DNA of 64,000 nt from Litoreibacter meonggei. Lineage in GTDB: Bacteria > Pseudomonadota > Alphaproteobacteria > Rhodobacterales > Rhodobacteraceae. How positions within the stretch are numbered: the stretch's first letter is position 1; each line of letters starts with the position of its first letter. The notes under the pieces are model-generated. The model did no database searches. It was not told the DNA's origin and saw only the letters and a program-made list of their open reading frames with translations. Made by a program: the position numbers and the translations under genes. The stretch lies in NCBI RefSeq assembly GCF_003663885.1, contig NZ_RCCE01000001.1, positions 124,001 to 188,000 on the forward strand, read 5' to 3'. Of the stretch, positions 9,546-19,192 are shown in pieces.

Positions 9546-10655
9546 GTGACACAATCCCTACATACCCGTCTTGCAGACTATGCGACCATCGCAACTAAGC
9601 TTGGCGTGGACGCCGTTGCCCTTGTGCCCGGCCCGAACTTCGCCAGAGCCGTCATGCACCCGTTTATGAGCCATGAACGCCCCTTTATGCTGGTCGTTCC
9701 CGCCAGCGGTGCGCCTGCGGCCCTTGTACCGAATTTGGAACTTCGCAGTTGGGATCTTGTCGGCTTTGACGGCGCCGTGTTCGACTGGCGCGATCAGGAC
9801 GGCTACGACGCCGCCTTTAAGGCGCTGACCGATCACCTCGCTATTTCCTCGCTCGCTGTCGAAGGACAAGTGATGCGTGTGTTCGTCCACCACGCATTAC
9901 TGCGCGCGCAACCTGATTTGACCATCATTGACGCCGAGCGCGAAATATCCGCACCTCGTATGATCAAGACCCCTCAAGACATTGACGCGCTGAAAGGTGC
10001 AATTGCCATCTCGGAGCGGGCATTGGCGCGGACCCTCGAGAGTGTTCGCCTCGGCCAAACCGAAAAAGAGATCGAGCAAACCTTGATCCAAGCGCTGTTC
10101 GCGGAAGGCGCCGAAGACCAAGCTTTCAGCCCTATTGTTGCCGCAGGCGACGGCTCTGCGCGACCTCATGCCAAGGCGCGGGCGGACTATGCCGTCAAAG
10201 CTGGCGACGCCCTCCTGCTGGATTTCGGCGCCCGCAAACATGGCTTTGCCGCCGACATCACCCGCACGGTGTTTCTGGATCATGCCACAGATGAGGGCCA
10301 AGCGGTCTATGACACCGTCCTGCGCGCCAACCTCAAAGGGTTCGACGTCACCCGCGCTGGCGTGACGGCCCACCAGATCGACGACGCCGTGACAGGTGTG
10401 CTGGAAGCCTCTCCCTATGCGGACCGCATCCGAACGAAAACGGGCCACGGGCTTGGTCGCGACGTGCACGAAGCCCCCTATATTATGCGCGGCAACCACA
10501 TGACGCTACCGGCTGGAACCGTCTACACCAATGAACCCGGCCTGTACGAAATCGACAATTTTGGCGTCCGCATCGAAGATGATGTGCTAATCACTGAAGA
10601 CGGTTGCCTCTCCCTCACCCAGTTCCCGAAGGATCTTACGGTGCTCAAATGCTGA
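9546..10655 (+). CDS. M24-family Xaa-Pro aminopeptidase
   Basis: A 369-residue metallopeptidase with an N-terminal creatinase-like domain (about residues 1-135) and a C-terminal pita-bread domain. Metal ligands are visible as Asp in LLLDFGARKHGFAADITRT (two Asp), His in GHGLGRDVHEAPY, Glu in TNEPGLYE and Glu in GVRIEDDV. The start is GTG at 9546 after GGCAGGACC. It lies inside the peptide ABC transporter operon and overlaps the first permease gene by seven bases, so it probably hydrolyses imported peptides with proline in position two. Creatinase or DddP-like activity is less likely but shares the fold. Confidence 0.88.
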   Translation: MTQSLHTRLADYATIATKLGVDAVALVPGPNFARAVMHPFMSHERPFMLVVPASGAPAALVPNLELRSWDLVGFDGAVFDWRDQDGYDAAFKALTDHLAISSLAVEGQVMRVFVHHALLRAQPDLTIIDAEREISAPRMIKTPQDIDALKGAIAISERALARTLESVRLGQTEKEIEQTLIQALFAEGAEDQAFSPIVAAGDGSARPHAKARADYAVKAGDALLLDFGARKHGFAADITRTVFLDHATDEGQAVYDTVLRANLKGFDVTRAGVTAHQIDDAVTGVLEASPYADRIRTKTGHGLGRDVHEAPYIMRGNHMTLPAGTVYTNEPGLYEIDNFGVRIEDDVLITEDGCLSLTQFPKDLTVLKC

Positions 10656-11656
10656 ACTACGTCCTAAGCCGCCTTCTGACATTTATCCCGACATTCATCG
10701 GGGTAACGTTGATCTCGTTTGCATTCATTCGCGTGTTGCCGGGTGATCCGATCATCGTCATGGCAGGCGAACGCGGGCTGACAAAAGAACGCTACGCCGA
10801 GTTGGAAGCACAATTTGGCTTCGACCGCCCCATCTACACGCAGTTCTGGGAATATCTCACAGGCGTGATGCAAGGCGATCTGGGCAATTCTTTCGTAACC
10901 AAGCGCCCGGTCTGGGACGAGTTCTTTACATTGTTCCCCGCCACGTTGGAGTTATCGGCCTGCGCAATGATCTTTGCCGTCGTTCTGGGCTTGCCAGCGG
11001 GTGTGATTGCCGCTGTGAACCGCGGGAAGTTCTTTGACCGCGCGCTGATGTCTACGGCTCTTATCGGCTATTCAATGCCGATTTTCTGGTGGGCGCTGCT
11101 GCTGATCATCGTCTTCTCCGGCAATCTGCAATGGACGCCGGTTTCGGGGCGTATTTCGCTGGTTTACTACTTTCAGGACGCGACAGGATTCATGCTGATC
11201 GACAGTCTCGCATCCGGTCAAAAGGGTGCGTTTGCGTCAGCAGTCAGTCACCTTGTTCTGCCCACAATCGTTCTTGGAACCATACCGCTTGCCGTCATCG
11301 CACGTCAGACGCGTTCCGCGATGCTAGAGGTATTGGGCGAGGATTACATTCGCACCGCGCGTGCCAAAGGGCTTTCACCGGGCCGCATTAACGGCATTCA
11401 CGCGCTGCGCAACGCCTTGATTCCGGTCATCACGGTCATCGGTCTGTCTGTGGGCACCCTGCTTGCAGGCGCGATCCTGACCGAAACGATCTTTAGCTGG
11501 CCCGGTATAGGCAAATGGATGGTCGATAGTATTTTCCGCCGCGACTACCCGGTGGTTCAGGGTGGGTTGCTGCTGATTGCCGTTATGGTGATGGTCGTAA
11601 ATCTGACCGTGGACATGCTCTATGGCGTCATCAACCCTAAGATACGGAAACGCTGA
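10649..11656 (+). CDS. Dipeptide-type ABC transporter permease (DppB-like)
   Basis: A 335-residue inner-membrane permease with six predicted transmembrane segments. It opens with the family's typical first helix and loop (RLLTFIPTFIGVTLISFAFIRVLPGDP). The EAA loop contacting the ATPase is seen at DYIRTARAKGLSPGRINGIHALRNALIPV. The ATG at 10649 overlaps the peptidase stop (ATGCTGA) and gives the canonical N-terminus. It pairs with the DppC-like permease that follows with a one-base overlap (TGATG). Confidence 0.93.
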   Translation: MLNYVLSRLLTFIPTFIGVTLISFAFIRVLPGDPIIVMAGERGLTKERYAELEAQFGFDRPIYTQFWEYLTGVMQGDLGNSFVTKRPVWDEFFTLFPATLELSACAMIFAVVLGLPAGVIAAVNRGKFFDRALMSTALIGYSMPIFWWALLLIIVFSGNLQWTPVSGRISLVYYFQDATGFMLIDSLASGQKGAFASAVSHLVLPTIVLGTIPLAVIARQTRSAMLEVLGEDYIRTARAKGLSPGRINGIHALRNALIPVITVIGLSVGTLLAGAILTETIFSWPGIGKWMVDSIFRRDYPVVQGGLLLIAVMVMVVNLTVDMLYGVINPKIRKR

Positions 11657-12561
11657 TGTCTGATACCGTCGCAACCGAAATCGAAGAAATCGCCGAGCGC
11701 CCAGGTCGTCTGCGTGAATTCTGGTTCTACTTTCGCGAAAACCGCGGTGCCGTCATCGGCCTCTGGATATTTGCGGTGTTTGCGTTTCTCGCCTTGTTTG
11801 GCCCGTGGATCGCCCCACATGATGCCACCGCCCAATTCCGCGAAGCCACGCTTCAACCTCCCTTTTGGCAGGACGGCGGCAACCTGACTTATCCGTTAGG
11901 CACCGACCCGTTGGGGCGCGATATGCTGTCTCGGTTGATTGTTGGCGCGCGCTTTTCGTTCTTTGTCGGAGTGGTCGTGGTCAGCATTGCCGCGTCCGGC
12001 GGCATCTTGGTTGGGCTGTTGGCCGGGTTCGCCCCGAAATGGCTGGATGCGATCATCATGCGGATCATGGATATTATTCTGGCCTTCCCGTCTCTGCTGC
12101 TTGCGCTTGTTCTAGTCGCCATCCTTGGCCCCTCATTGACCAACGCGATGATTGCGATCGCGATCGTTCTACAACCTCACTACGTAAGGTTGACCCGCGC
12201 CTCTGTCCTGTCGGAGCTTCAGAAAGACTACGTCACCTCAGCCCGCGTCGCGGGTGCTGGTCTGTTTCGAATGATGTTTGTGACGGTGCTTCCTAACTGC
12301 CTTGCCCCGATTATCGTGCAAGCAGCCTTGTCGTTCTCGACCGCGATCCTCGACGCGGCAGCGCTTGGCTTTCTTGGCATGGGCGCGCAACCGCCTACCC
12401 CGGAATGGGGTACCATGCTGGCCGAGGCCCGCGAATTTATCCTACGCGCTTGGTGGGTGGTAACCTTCCCCGGCCTTGCGATCCTTGTCACCGTGTTGGC
12501 CATCAACCTGATGGGCGACGGTCTGCGCGATGCGCTTGACCCCAAACTGAAACGGAGCTGA
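11656..12561 (+). CDS. Dipeptide-type ABC transporter permease (DppC-like)
   Basis: A 301-residue permease with a cytoplasmic N-terminal tail, a first transmembrane helix at about residues 33-55, and the periplasmic segment YPLGTDPLGRDMLSRLIVGARFS that marks DppC/OppC proteins. The EAA loop is DYVTSARVAGAGLFRMMFVTVLPN. Together with the preceding permease it forms the translocation channel of a peptide importer. The downstream ATPase gene starts three bases after its stop. Confidence 0.93.
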   Translation: MSDTVATEIEEIAERPGRLREFWFYFRENRGAVIGLWIFAVFAFLALFGPWIAPHDATAQFREATLQPPFWQDGGNLTYPLGTDPLGRDMLSRLIVGARFSFFVGVVVVSIAASGGILVGLLAGFAPKWLDAIIMRIMDIILAFPSLLLALVLVAILGPSLTNAMIAIAIVLQPHYVRLTRASVLSELQKDYVTSARVAGAGLFRMMFVTVLPNCLAPIIVQAALSFSTAILDAAALGFLGMGAQPPTPEWGTMLAEAREFILRAWWVVTFPGLAILVTVLAINLMGDGLRDALDPKLKRS

Positions 12562-12564
12562 GCC

Positions 12565-13542
12565 ATGTCCCTTTTGCGCATACGGAACCTCAGCGTCGAT
12601 TTTGCGACCGCCTCCGGCCAGTTTCGTGCGGTTGATGCTGTCGATCAGGACGTCGACACGGGCGAAATCCTTGCCATTGTTGGCGAAAGCGGCTCTGGCA
12701 AATCGGTGTCGATGCTGGCGATGATGGGGCTGTTGCCTTGGACCGCCACCGTGACGGCCGATGAGATGACATTTGATGGCCATAACCTTCTAACCATGAG
12801 CTCCGCCGAGCGGCGTAAGATCGTCGGCAATGACCTCGCGATGATCTTTCAGGAACCCATGTCTTCGCTGAATCCGTGCTTCACAGTCGGCTGGCAGATC
12901 AAGGAGGCCCTGCGCATCCATCTAGGGTTGGGTCGCGCAGAGCGTCAGACCCGCGCTGTGGAACTGTTTGAACAGGTTGGCATTCCCGACCCCGCCAAAC
13001 GTCTGTCGGCCTTCCCGCACCAGCTGTCGGGCGGTATGAACCAACGCGTCATGATCGCGATGGCGATTGCCTGCAAACCAAAGCTGCTAATCGCCGATGA
13101 ACCTACGACCGCGCTGGACGTCACCATTCAGGCCCAAATTCTCGACCTGTTGGCTTCCTTGCGCGAAGAGACCGGGATGGGGCTTGTGCTAATCACCCAT
13201 GATATGGGCGTCGTCGCCGAGACCGCCGAACGTGTCAGCGTACAATACGCGGGCCAGAAGATCGAAGAACAGGCCGTCGAGCCATTGTTCAAGACACCGT
13301 ACCATCCCTATACCTCTGCCCTGCTGGATGCCCTGCCAGAGCGCGCGACGGAGCGGCTTTTGCCAACGATCCCGGGCGTCGTGCCCGGTCAGTTCGATCG
13401 CCCCGCCGGTTGCCTATTCTCGCCGCGCTGCAAGTTCGCGGATGCAACCTGCAAATCCACCGCGCCAAAACCCTGCAGTGCCGAGCTAGGCCATGCGCGC
13501 TGCCACTATCCCTTGAATACTGACCAAAGGATTGCGTCGTGA
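12565..13542 (+). CDS. Dipeptide-type ABC transporter ATPase (DppD-like)
   Basis: A 325-residue ATPase with Walker A GESGSGKS (about residues 35-42), signature LSGGMNQRV, Walker [14 protein letters not shown] and switch His in LITHDMGVV. The C-terminal oligopeptide-transporter extension contains the Cys pattern [14 protein letters not shown], which in this family can hold an Fe-S cluster. It pairs with the DppF-like ATPase, whose GTG start overlaps its TGA stop by four bases. Confidence 0.93.
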   Translation: MSLLRIRNLSVDFATASGQFRAVDAVDQDVDTGEILAIVGESGSGKSVSMLAMMGLLPWTATVTADEMTFDGHNLLTMSSAERRKIVGNDLAMIFQEPMSSLNPCFTVGWQIKEALRIHLGLGRAERQTRAVELFEQVGIPDPAKRLSAFPHQLSGGMNQRVMIAMAIACKPKLLIADEPTTALDVTIQAQILDLLASLREETGMGLVLITHDMGVVAETAERVSVQYAGQKIEEQAVEPLFKTPYHPYTSALLDALPERATERLLPTIPGVVPGQFDRPAGCLFSPRCKFADATCKSTAPKPCSAELGHARCHYPLNTDQRIAS

Positions 13543-14495
13543 CCCAACCCGTGATCGAAGCCAATGCGCTCCAGCGGCACTACAATGTCAATGGAGGGTT
13601 GTTCCAACCTCCGCAAACGCTAAAGGCAGTGGCGGGGCTTGATTTCAAACTTTCCCCTGGAAAAACCCTTGCCGTCGTCGGCGAAAGCGGTTGCGGAAAA
13701 TCAACTCTCGCTCGGATGGTCGCGATGATCGAAGAGCCCACCGCAGGCGAGCTGACCATTGATGGCAAGCGGGTTCTTCCGGAACATTGGGCCGATCTGC
13801 GCCAATCCGTCCAGATCGTCTTTCAAGACCCGTACGGATCCTTGAATCCGCGACACCGCATCGGGGCGATCCTTCAGGAACCTTTGGTGATCAACAAGCC
13901 GGATCTGTCGCGCGAAGAGCGTGAAGCAAAGGCCCGCGAAATGCTGAAACTGGTCGGCCTGCGTCCGGAACATTTCGACCGCTATCCCCACATGTTCTCG
14001 GGCGGTCAACGGCAGCGGATTGCTGTTGCCCGCGCCTTGATGCTTGATCCAAAGGTTTTGGTGCTGGACGAACCAGTCTCGGCCTTGGACCTATCCATCC
14101 AAAGCGCCATCCTGAACCTGCTGACCGAATTGCAGGATCGGCTGCAACTTGCGTATCTGTTTATCAGCCACGACCTGTCGGTCGTGCGTCACGTCGCCGA
14201 TGATGTGATCGTCATGTATCTGGGCCGTGCAGTTGAACGCGGCTCGAAAGAGGCGCTTTTTGCTGCACCAAAACATCCATATACCAAGGCGCTTCTGTCA
14301 GCCACGCCACGGGCCAATCCAGCGGCGGAAAAGGACCGGATCAAACTGACTGGGGAATTGCCATCCCCCCTGTCCATTCCCGACGGCTGCCCGTTTGCCC
14401 CAAGGTGCTGGAAAGTTCAGGATCGATGCAGAGCAGAGCAACCAACCCTAAGCCACGATCCGCATAGTGCGGCCTGCTTCTTTCCAATGGATTGA
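13539..14495 (+). CDS. Dipeptide-type ABC transporter ATPase (DppF-like)
   Basis: A 318-residue ATPase with Walker A GESGCGKST, signature FSGGQRQRI, Walker B VLVLDEPVSALD, switch LFISHDLSVV and the C-terminal Cys-containing extension CPFAPRCWKVQDRC typical of the DppF/OppF group. GTG start, translationally coupled to the preceding ATPase. It is the last gene of the six-gene peptide uptake operon; no clear hairpin terminator was found right after it. Confidence 0.93.
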   Translation: MTQPVIEANALQRHYNVNGGLFQPPQTLKAVAGLDFKLSPGKTLAVVGESGCGKSTLARMVAMIEEPTAGELTIDGKRVLPEHWADLRQSVQIVFQDPYGSLNPRHRIGAILQEPLVINKPDLSREEREAKAREMLKLVGLRPEHFDRYPHMFSGGQRQRIAVARALMLDPKVLVLDEPVSALDLSIQSAILNLLTELQDRLQLAYLFISHDLSVVRHVADDVIVMYLGRAVERGSKEALFAAPKHPYTKALLSATPRANPAAEKDRIKLTGELPSPLSIPDGCPFAPRCWKVQDRCRAEQPTLSHDPHSAACFFPMD

Positions 14496-15165
14496 TCGGG
14501 GCACTGTCAAACGCTCGCCTTGCCAGTTTACGTCCTCGCCCGAGCCACGATTCGGGGTAAATCACACTGTCCTGTATTCAGTTGCAGCGCGGCCAAGCGT
14601 CCTATTGAACATGCAGGAAGCCGCTGGCTCAAAACCGCGCTTTTTGTTGAGGCGCTAACATAAGCACCCCGACAGAACCGCCTAACAGACATCGCTTTGA
14701 GTTTGTATGGATTTGGCAACTTGCCGCAGGTTAAATTTACAAATCCGAATAGTGTGTGAAAATAAATTTACAAAATAACTCTTCTAACACACGTAGATAG
14801 TCCATTTTTTACACGCCATGACGTAGCGTTACGCGCATCGCCCGCAGGAAAACTTGACCTTTATGGTCGAAATTTGCCCTGCCGGCATGGGCTTGAGGAG
14901 ACTGAGGTGGACCCCATTGGAAAAACAGACAACCCCATGTGTAGCATGCCGACGCTACTTATTGGGGCTGATCAATTCGTCTCGCCTCACGCAGCGCTGA
15001 TCGCCGAAAATACGTGTTCGCCTCACCAAGAGATGCACGGAAGCTAACGTATCAGACAGATGACCGACCCCAGTATTACGAGTGCCCAAAACCATAGAAA
15101 CCCAAACGTCGACGCCATGATGCCGACGTACCGAGTTTGACCAATAACTAAGGAGGAGCGCCACT
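14496..15165. promoter_or_regulatory. 670-base intergenic region upstream of the symporter operon
   Basis: No convincing gene. Notable features: an AT-rich stretch from about 14730 to 14810 holding an exact 12-bp direct repeat TAAATTTACAAA at 14732-14743 and 14763-14774 (31-bp period, three helical turns). A 6-bp inverted repeat ACGTCG/CGACGT lies at 15106-15111 and 15124-15129, and a strong AAGGAGGAG ribosome binding site precedes 15166. The repeats sit in a plausible activator-binding position, but the distance to the gene implies a long leader. Confidence 0.4.
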
Positions 15166-15447
15166 ATGGCGGATCAATCAACACACACGAAGGCTGCGGC
15201 GGACGGTGCTGGCTATTGGACAGCCAACATCCGTATCATCGTCATCAGCCTTATCATCTGGGCGCTGGTGTCCTTCGGCTTCGGCATCCTGCTGCGCCCG
15301 ATGATCTCGGGCATTTCCGTTGGCGGCACCGATCTGGGCTTCTGGTTTGCCCAGCAGGGTTCGATCCTCGTCTTTCTAGCGCTGATCTTTTTCTATGCAT
15401 GGCGCATGAACAAACTCGACCGTGAATACGGCGTAGAGGAGGACTGA
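15166..15447 (+). CDS. DUF4212 small subunit of a sodium:solute symporter
   Basis: A 93-residue membrane protein with two transmembrane helices (about residues 22-45 and 60-83) and a charged C-terminal end (YAWRMNKLDREYGVEED). It matches DUF4212, the small subunit encoded immediately before a sodium:solute symporter large subunit, analogous to YjcH of the acetate carrier. Strong ribosome binding site AAGGAGGAG. The large subunit starts four bases after its stop. Confidence 0.88.
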   Translation: MADQSTHTKAAADGAGYWTANIRIIVISLIIWALVSFGFGILLRPMISGISVGGTDLGFWFAQQGSILVFLALIFFYAWRMNKLDREYGVEED

Positions 15448-15451
15448 TCTG

Positions 15452-17251
15452 ATGGACCAGTTTACAATTAACCTGCTGTTTGTGGGCGCGTCCTTCGCGC
15501 TTTATATCGGCATCGCGATTTGGGCCCGTGCGGGTTCCACATCTGAATTCTACGCGGCTGGTCGGGGTGTTCACCCTGTCACCAACGGCATGGCGACGGC
15601 GGCGGACTGGATGTCGGCGGCGTCGTTCATCGGGATGGCCGGTCTTATCGCGTTTACCGGCTATGACAACTCGACCTTCCTGATGGGTTGGACGGGTGGC
15701 TACGTTCTGCTGGCGCTGCTGCTTGCCCCTTATCTGCGCAAGTTCGGCAAATTTACCGTGTCCGAGTTTATCGGTGACCGCTTCTATTCGCCGACCGCAC
15801 GCATCGTGGCCGTGATCTGTCTGATTGTGGCATCGACCACATATGTGATCGGGCAGATGACAGGCGTGGGCGTGGCTTTTGGACGGTTCTTAGAAATCTC
15901 CAACACATCCGGTCTGTTGATCGGTGCTTGTGTGGTGTTTGCCTACGCGGTTTTTGGCGGCATGAAAGGTGTGACATACACCCAAGTGGCGCAATATGTC
16001 GTGCTGATCATGGCCTACACAATTCCAGCTGTGTTCATCTCGCTGCAACTGACGGGCAATCCTATCCCGGCGCTTGGCCTGTTTGGTGAAACCGCGGCTG
16101 CGGGTGGTGAAGGGTCTGTTTACCTGCTGCAAAAGCTTGACCAAGTCGTAACCGAGCTTGGCTTTGCCAGCTACACAGAGGCGCATAAAGACAACCTGAA
16201 CATGGTTCTCTTCACGCTGTCGCTCATGATTGGTACAGCCGGTTTGCCCCACGTCATCATGCGCTTCTTCACAGTTCCAAAAGTGTCTGATGCCCGCTGG
16301 TCCGCTGGCTGGGCACTGGTGTTCATCGCCTTGTTGTACCTGACAGCCCCGGCTGTTGGCGCCATGGCGCGTCTGAACATCACCAACCTGATGTGGCCAA
16401 ATGGCACAAGCAATGAGGCTGTTTCGGTCGAGGCTATCCAAAACGATAGCGAGTACAACTGGATGCTGACGTGGCAGAAAACCGGTCTTCTCGACTGGGA
16501 AGACAAGAACGGCGACGGCAAAATCCAGTACTACAACGACCAATCCGACGCGATGGCTGCTAAAGCTGCGGAAAATGGCTGGGAAGGCAACGAGCTGACC
16601 AAGTTCAACCGCGACATTCTTGTGTTGGCGAACCCTGAAATCGCAAGCCTTCCAAGTTGGGTTATTGGTCTTGTGGCGGCAGGTGGTCTGGCTGCGGCGT
16701 TGTCCACAGCGGCGGGTCTGCTACTGGCGATCTCGTCAGCGGTCAGCCACGACCTTATGAAAGGTCAGCTGACGCCTAATATGTCCGAAAAGTCGGAATT
16801 GTTGTCGGCGCGGATTGCCATGGCGGTTGCCATTGGTGTGGCGACGATCCTCGGGCTCAATCCTCCGGGATTTGCGGCGCAAACCGTGGCCCTTGCCTTC
16901 GGTCTGGCTGCGGCGTCGATCTTCCCGGCCTTGATGATGGGCATCTTCTCCAAGCGCGTGAACAACGTAGGCGCTGTGTCGGGGATGCTGGCGGGCCTTG
17001 GCTTCACGCTGGTCTACATCTTCCTGCACAAGGGCTGGTTGTTCATCGCGGGCACCAACTCCTTCCCTGACACTGTTGACGGCTCGCTCTTGGGCATTCA
17101 GTCGACAGCGATCGGTGCTGTGGGTGCGATCATCAACTTTGCGGTGGCCTACATCGTCTCGATGTCGACGGCGGACACCCCGCAAGAGATCAAAGACCTT
17201 GTCGAAAGCGTCCGTGTACCAGCTGGTGCAGGCGGTGCGGTCGACCACTAA
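15452..17251 (+). CDS. Sodium:solute symporter large subunit (acetate/monocarboxylate type)
   Basis: A 599-residue inner-membrane carrier of the SSS family with about 13 transmembrane helices. Family sequences include STSEFYAAGRGVHPVTNGMA near residues 29-48 and GMKGVTYTQVAQYVVLI. A hydrophilic insertion at about residues 325-390 (DWEDKNGDGKIQYYND) reads like a calcium-binding loop, a feature of this DUF4212-associated subgroup. The likely substrate is acetate or another short monocarboxylate, by analogy with ActP; the substrate is not proven by sequence. A hairpin follows the stop. Confidence 0.88.
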   Translation: MDQFTINLLFVGASFALYIGIAIWARAGSTSEFYAAGRGVHPVTNGMATAADWMSAASFIGMAGLIAFTGYDNSTFLMGWTGGYVLLALLLAPYLRKFGKFTVSEFIGDRFYSPTARIVAVICLIVASTTYVIGQMTGVGVAFGRFLEISNTSGLLIGACVVFAYAVFGGMKGVTYTQVAQYVVLIMAYTIPAVFISLQLTGNPIPALGLFGETAAAGGEGSVYLLQKLDQVVTELGFASYTEAHKDNLNMVLFTLSLMIGTAGLPHVIMRFFTVPKVSDARWSAGWALVFIALLYLTAPAVGAMARLNITNLMWPNGTSNEAVSVEAIQNDSEYNWMLTWQKTGLLDWEDKNGDGKIQYYNDQSDAMAAKAAENGWEGNELTKFNRDILVLANPEIASLPSWVIGLVAAGGLAAALSTAAGLLLAISSAVSHDLMKGQLTPNMSEKSELLSARIAMAVAIGVATILGLNPPGFAAQTVALAFGLAAASIFPALMMGIFSKRVNNVGAVSGMLAGLGFTLVYIFLHKGWLFIAGTNSFPDTVDGSLLGIQSTAIGAVGAIINFAVAYIVSMSTADTPQEIKDLVESVRVPAGAGGAVDH

Positions 17252-17258
17252 AACAATC

Positions 17259-17286
17259 GGGCCAGCGGCATTTAGCCCGCTGGCCC
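17259..17286 (+). terminator. Hairpin terminator after the symporter gene
   Basis: Perfect 10-bp stem GGGCCAGCGG / CCGCTGGCCC with an eight-base loop, eight bases after the stop, followed by a pyrimidine-rich stretch (CTCCTTCCCTGTT) instead of a pure T-run. It may separate the symporter genes from the DUF294 gene or act as a partial terminator. Confidence 0.6.
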
Positions 17287-17346
17287 CTCCTTCCCTGTTC
17301 AAATATACTTGAGGGCATCTAACACGCTCTGATTGCGGGACATTTC

Positions 17347-19173
17347 ATGACCGACGCCGCCCTCTCTTTTCTCGCTCACCTACATCCATACGATACGCTT
17401 CCCGAGGCAACGCTCGTCTCGGTGGAAAAGCGGACCGAGTGGATCGACGCGCCCAAGGGCACCGAGATATACGGTGTCGGCGACACTCTAAAAGGTCTCT
17501 ACATTGTTACGAATGGTAGCGTGTGCGTGCGTGATGACGCTGGCCATGAAATCTCTCACCTTCAACGCGAAAACTCGTTTGGCGAACGCGGGCTTCTACG
17601 CAATGGGCTTGCTGTCACCTCCGCACGCGCCGAAGAAGATAGCCAGCTGATCTGCATTCCCCCGGACGTCTTTCACAAACTGCGGGCCGAGCACGACGCT
17701 TACCGCCGTTTCTTCGACCGGACGCGGTCAGATGACACCAATGAAGCCGCCCTTGCTTTCGATCTGACGAGTGTTCGGGTCGAGACGCTGATGGTCCCTG
17801 ATCCCGAAACTTGCGCGCCGTCATTATCAATTCAAGCTGCCGCTCAGCAAATGCGTGACCTTCGAATTTCGTGCCTGTGTGTTACGGAAGAAGACGTGCT
17901 TGTCGGCATCCTCACGCTGCGCGACCTAGCGAGCAAAGCTCTGGCCGAAGGTCTGGACTACGCAACGCCCGTCGGCGCGGTCATGACCCACAGCCCGCGC
18001 ACTTTGCCGCCCTCCGCTATCGGATCCGACGTGCTGCATATGATGATGGAGCACAAGCTGGGGCATCTTCCGATTGTCTCTGGGAAACAGCTGATCGGCA
18101 TCGTCACACAAACTGACCTGACGAGGTTCCAGGCCTCGAACACCGCTGGATTTGTCGCAGAAGCCGCAGAGGCTCAAACCGCTGACGCCTTGGTCAATGT
18201 CACAAAACGCATTCCTAACCTGCTGGTTCAGTTGGTTGCGGCAGGCAACCGGCACGATGTCGTGACCCGCATGATCACCGACATTGCGGATGTGGTGACG
18301 CGCCGTTTGCTGAAGCTGGCCGAAGACAAATTCGGGCCGCCGCCCGCGCGCTACGTCTGGCTGGCCTGCGGCAGCCAAGGGCGGCAGGAACAAACTGGCG
18401 TATCTGATCAGGACAACTGCCTGATCCTTGAGGACGATTTGAGCGAGACCGCCCTCGCCTATTTTGAGCCGTTCGCACAGTTTGTCAGTGATGGTCTGAA
18501 CGCTTGCGGCTACGTCTATTGCCCGGGCGACATGATGGCGACGAACCCGCGCTGGCGGCAGCCTTTGTCGGTCTGGCGCGAGTATTTCCAACACTGGATC
18601 AAAAGCCCCAGCAAAGAGGCGCAGATGCTGGCCTCGGTCATGTTCGACCTGCGCCCAATTGGTGGCGACGCCAGCCTGTTCGAGGGGCTGCAAACCCAAA
18701 CGCTTGAGGCCGCCGCGGCCAATTCGATTTTCACCGCCCATATGGCGAGCAACGCGCTGACCCACGCAACGCCGTTGGGGTTGTTGAAGGGGTTGGCCAC
18801 GATCCGCTCCGGCGAACACCGCAACACCATCGACATGAAGCTGAACGGAGTTGTGCCTGTCGTTGATCTGGGCCGGATGTACGCGCTGCAAGGCAAGCTG
18901 GATGTGGTCAACACCCGGGCCAGACTGGAAGGGGCTATTGCGGCGAAGGCTGTCTCGCAAAGTGGCGGGCAGGACCTGCTGGATGCCTATGATCTGGTGG
19001 CGCAAAGCCGTTTGGACCATCAGGCGGCACAAATCAAACATGGCAAGACACCGGACAATTTCCTGCCACCGGCAGAGTTATCGGCGTTCGAGCGCAGCCA
19101 TCTGCGTGACGCGTTTGTGGTCATCAAGACGATGCAATCCGCGCTGATGCAGGGGCGCGGCGTGCTAGGGTAA
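17347..19173 (+). CDS. DUF294 nucleotidyltransferase-like signalling protein with cNMP-binding and CBS domains
   Basis: A 608-residue cytoplasmic protein. Domains in order: cyclic-nucleotide-binding-like domain (residues about 12-125, with SFGERGLLR in the phosphate-binding position), a CBS pair (about 150-275), DUF294 nucleotidyltransferase domain with GSQGRQEQTGVSDQDN (about 341-356, GSxxR and DxD-type acidic pair), and the DUF294 C-terminal substrate-binding domain (about 460-600). Such proteins are regularly found beside acetate-type symporters and PolIII-epsilon-like exonucleases. A regulatory nucleotidyl-transfer role is inferred, with the target unknown. The next gene begins 19 bases later. 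Confidence 0.85.
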   Translation: MTDAALSFLAHLHPYDTLPEATLVSVEKRTEWIDAPKGTEIYGVGDTLKGLYIVTNGSVCVRDDAGHEISHLQRENSFGERGLLRNGLAVTSARAEEDSQLICIPPDVFHKLRAEHDAYRRFFDRTRSDDTNEAALAFDLTSVRVETLMVPDPETCAPSLSIQAAAQQMRDLRISCLCVTEEDVLVGILTLRDLASKALAEGLDYATPVGAVMTHSPRTLPPSAIGSDVLHMMMEHKLGHLPIVSGKQLIGIVTQTDLTRFQASNTAGFVAEAAEAQTADALVNVTKRIPNLLVQLVAAGNRHDVVTRMITDIADVVTRRLLKLAEDKFGPPPARYVWLACGSQGRQEQTGVSDQDNCLILEDDLSETALAYFEPFAQFVSDGLNACGYVYCPGDMMATNPRWRQPLSVWREYFQHWIKSPSKEAQMLASVMFDLRPIGGDASLFEGLQTQTLEAAAANSIFTAHMASNALTHATPLGLLKGLATIRSGEHRNTIDMKLNGVVPVVDLGRMYALQGKLDVVNTRARLEGAIAAKAVSQSGGQDLLDAYDLVAQSRLDHQAAQIKHGKTPDNFLPPAELSAFERSHLRDAFVVIKTMQSALMQGRGVLG

Positions 19174-19192
19174 CGAAACAAGGGAGGGGCGT

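Noticed and set aside
9546-10655. Possible DMSP lyase DddP, which shares the M24 fold
   Set aside because: The gene is smaller than DddP and lies inside a peptide transporter operon; its metal-site motifs match Xaa-Pro peptidases.
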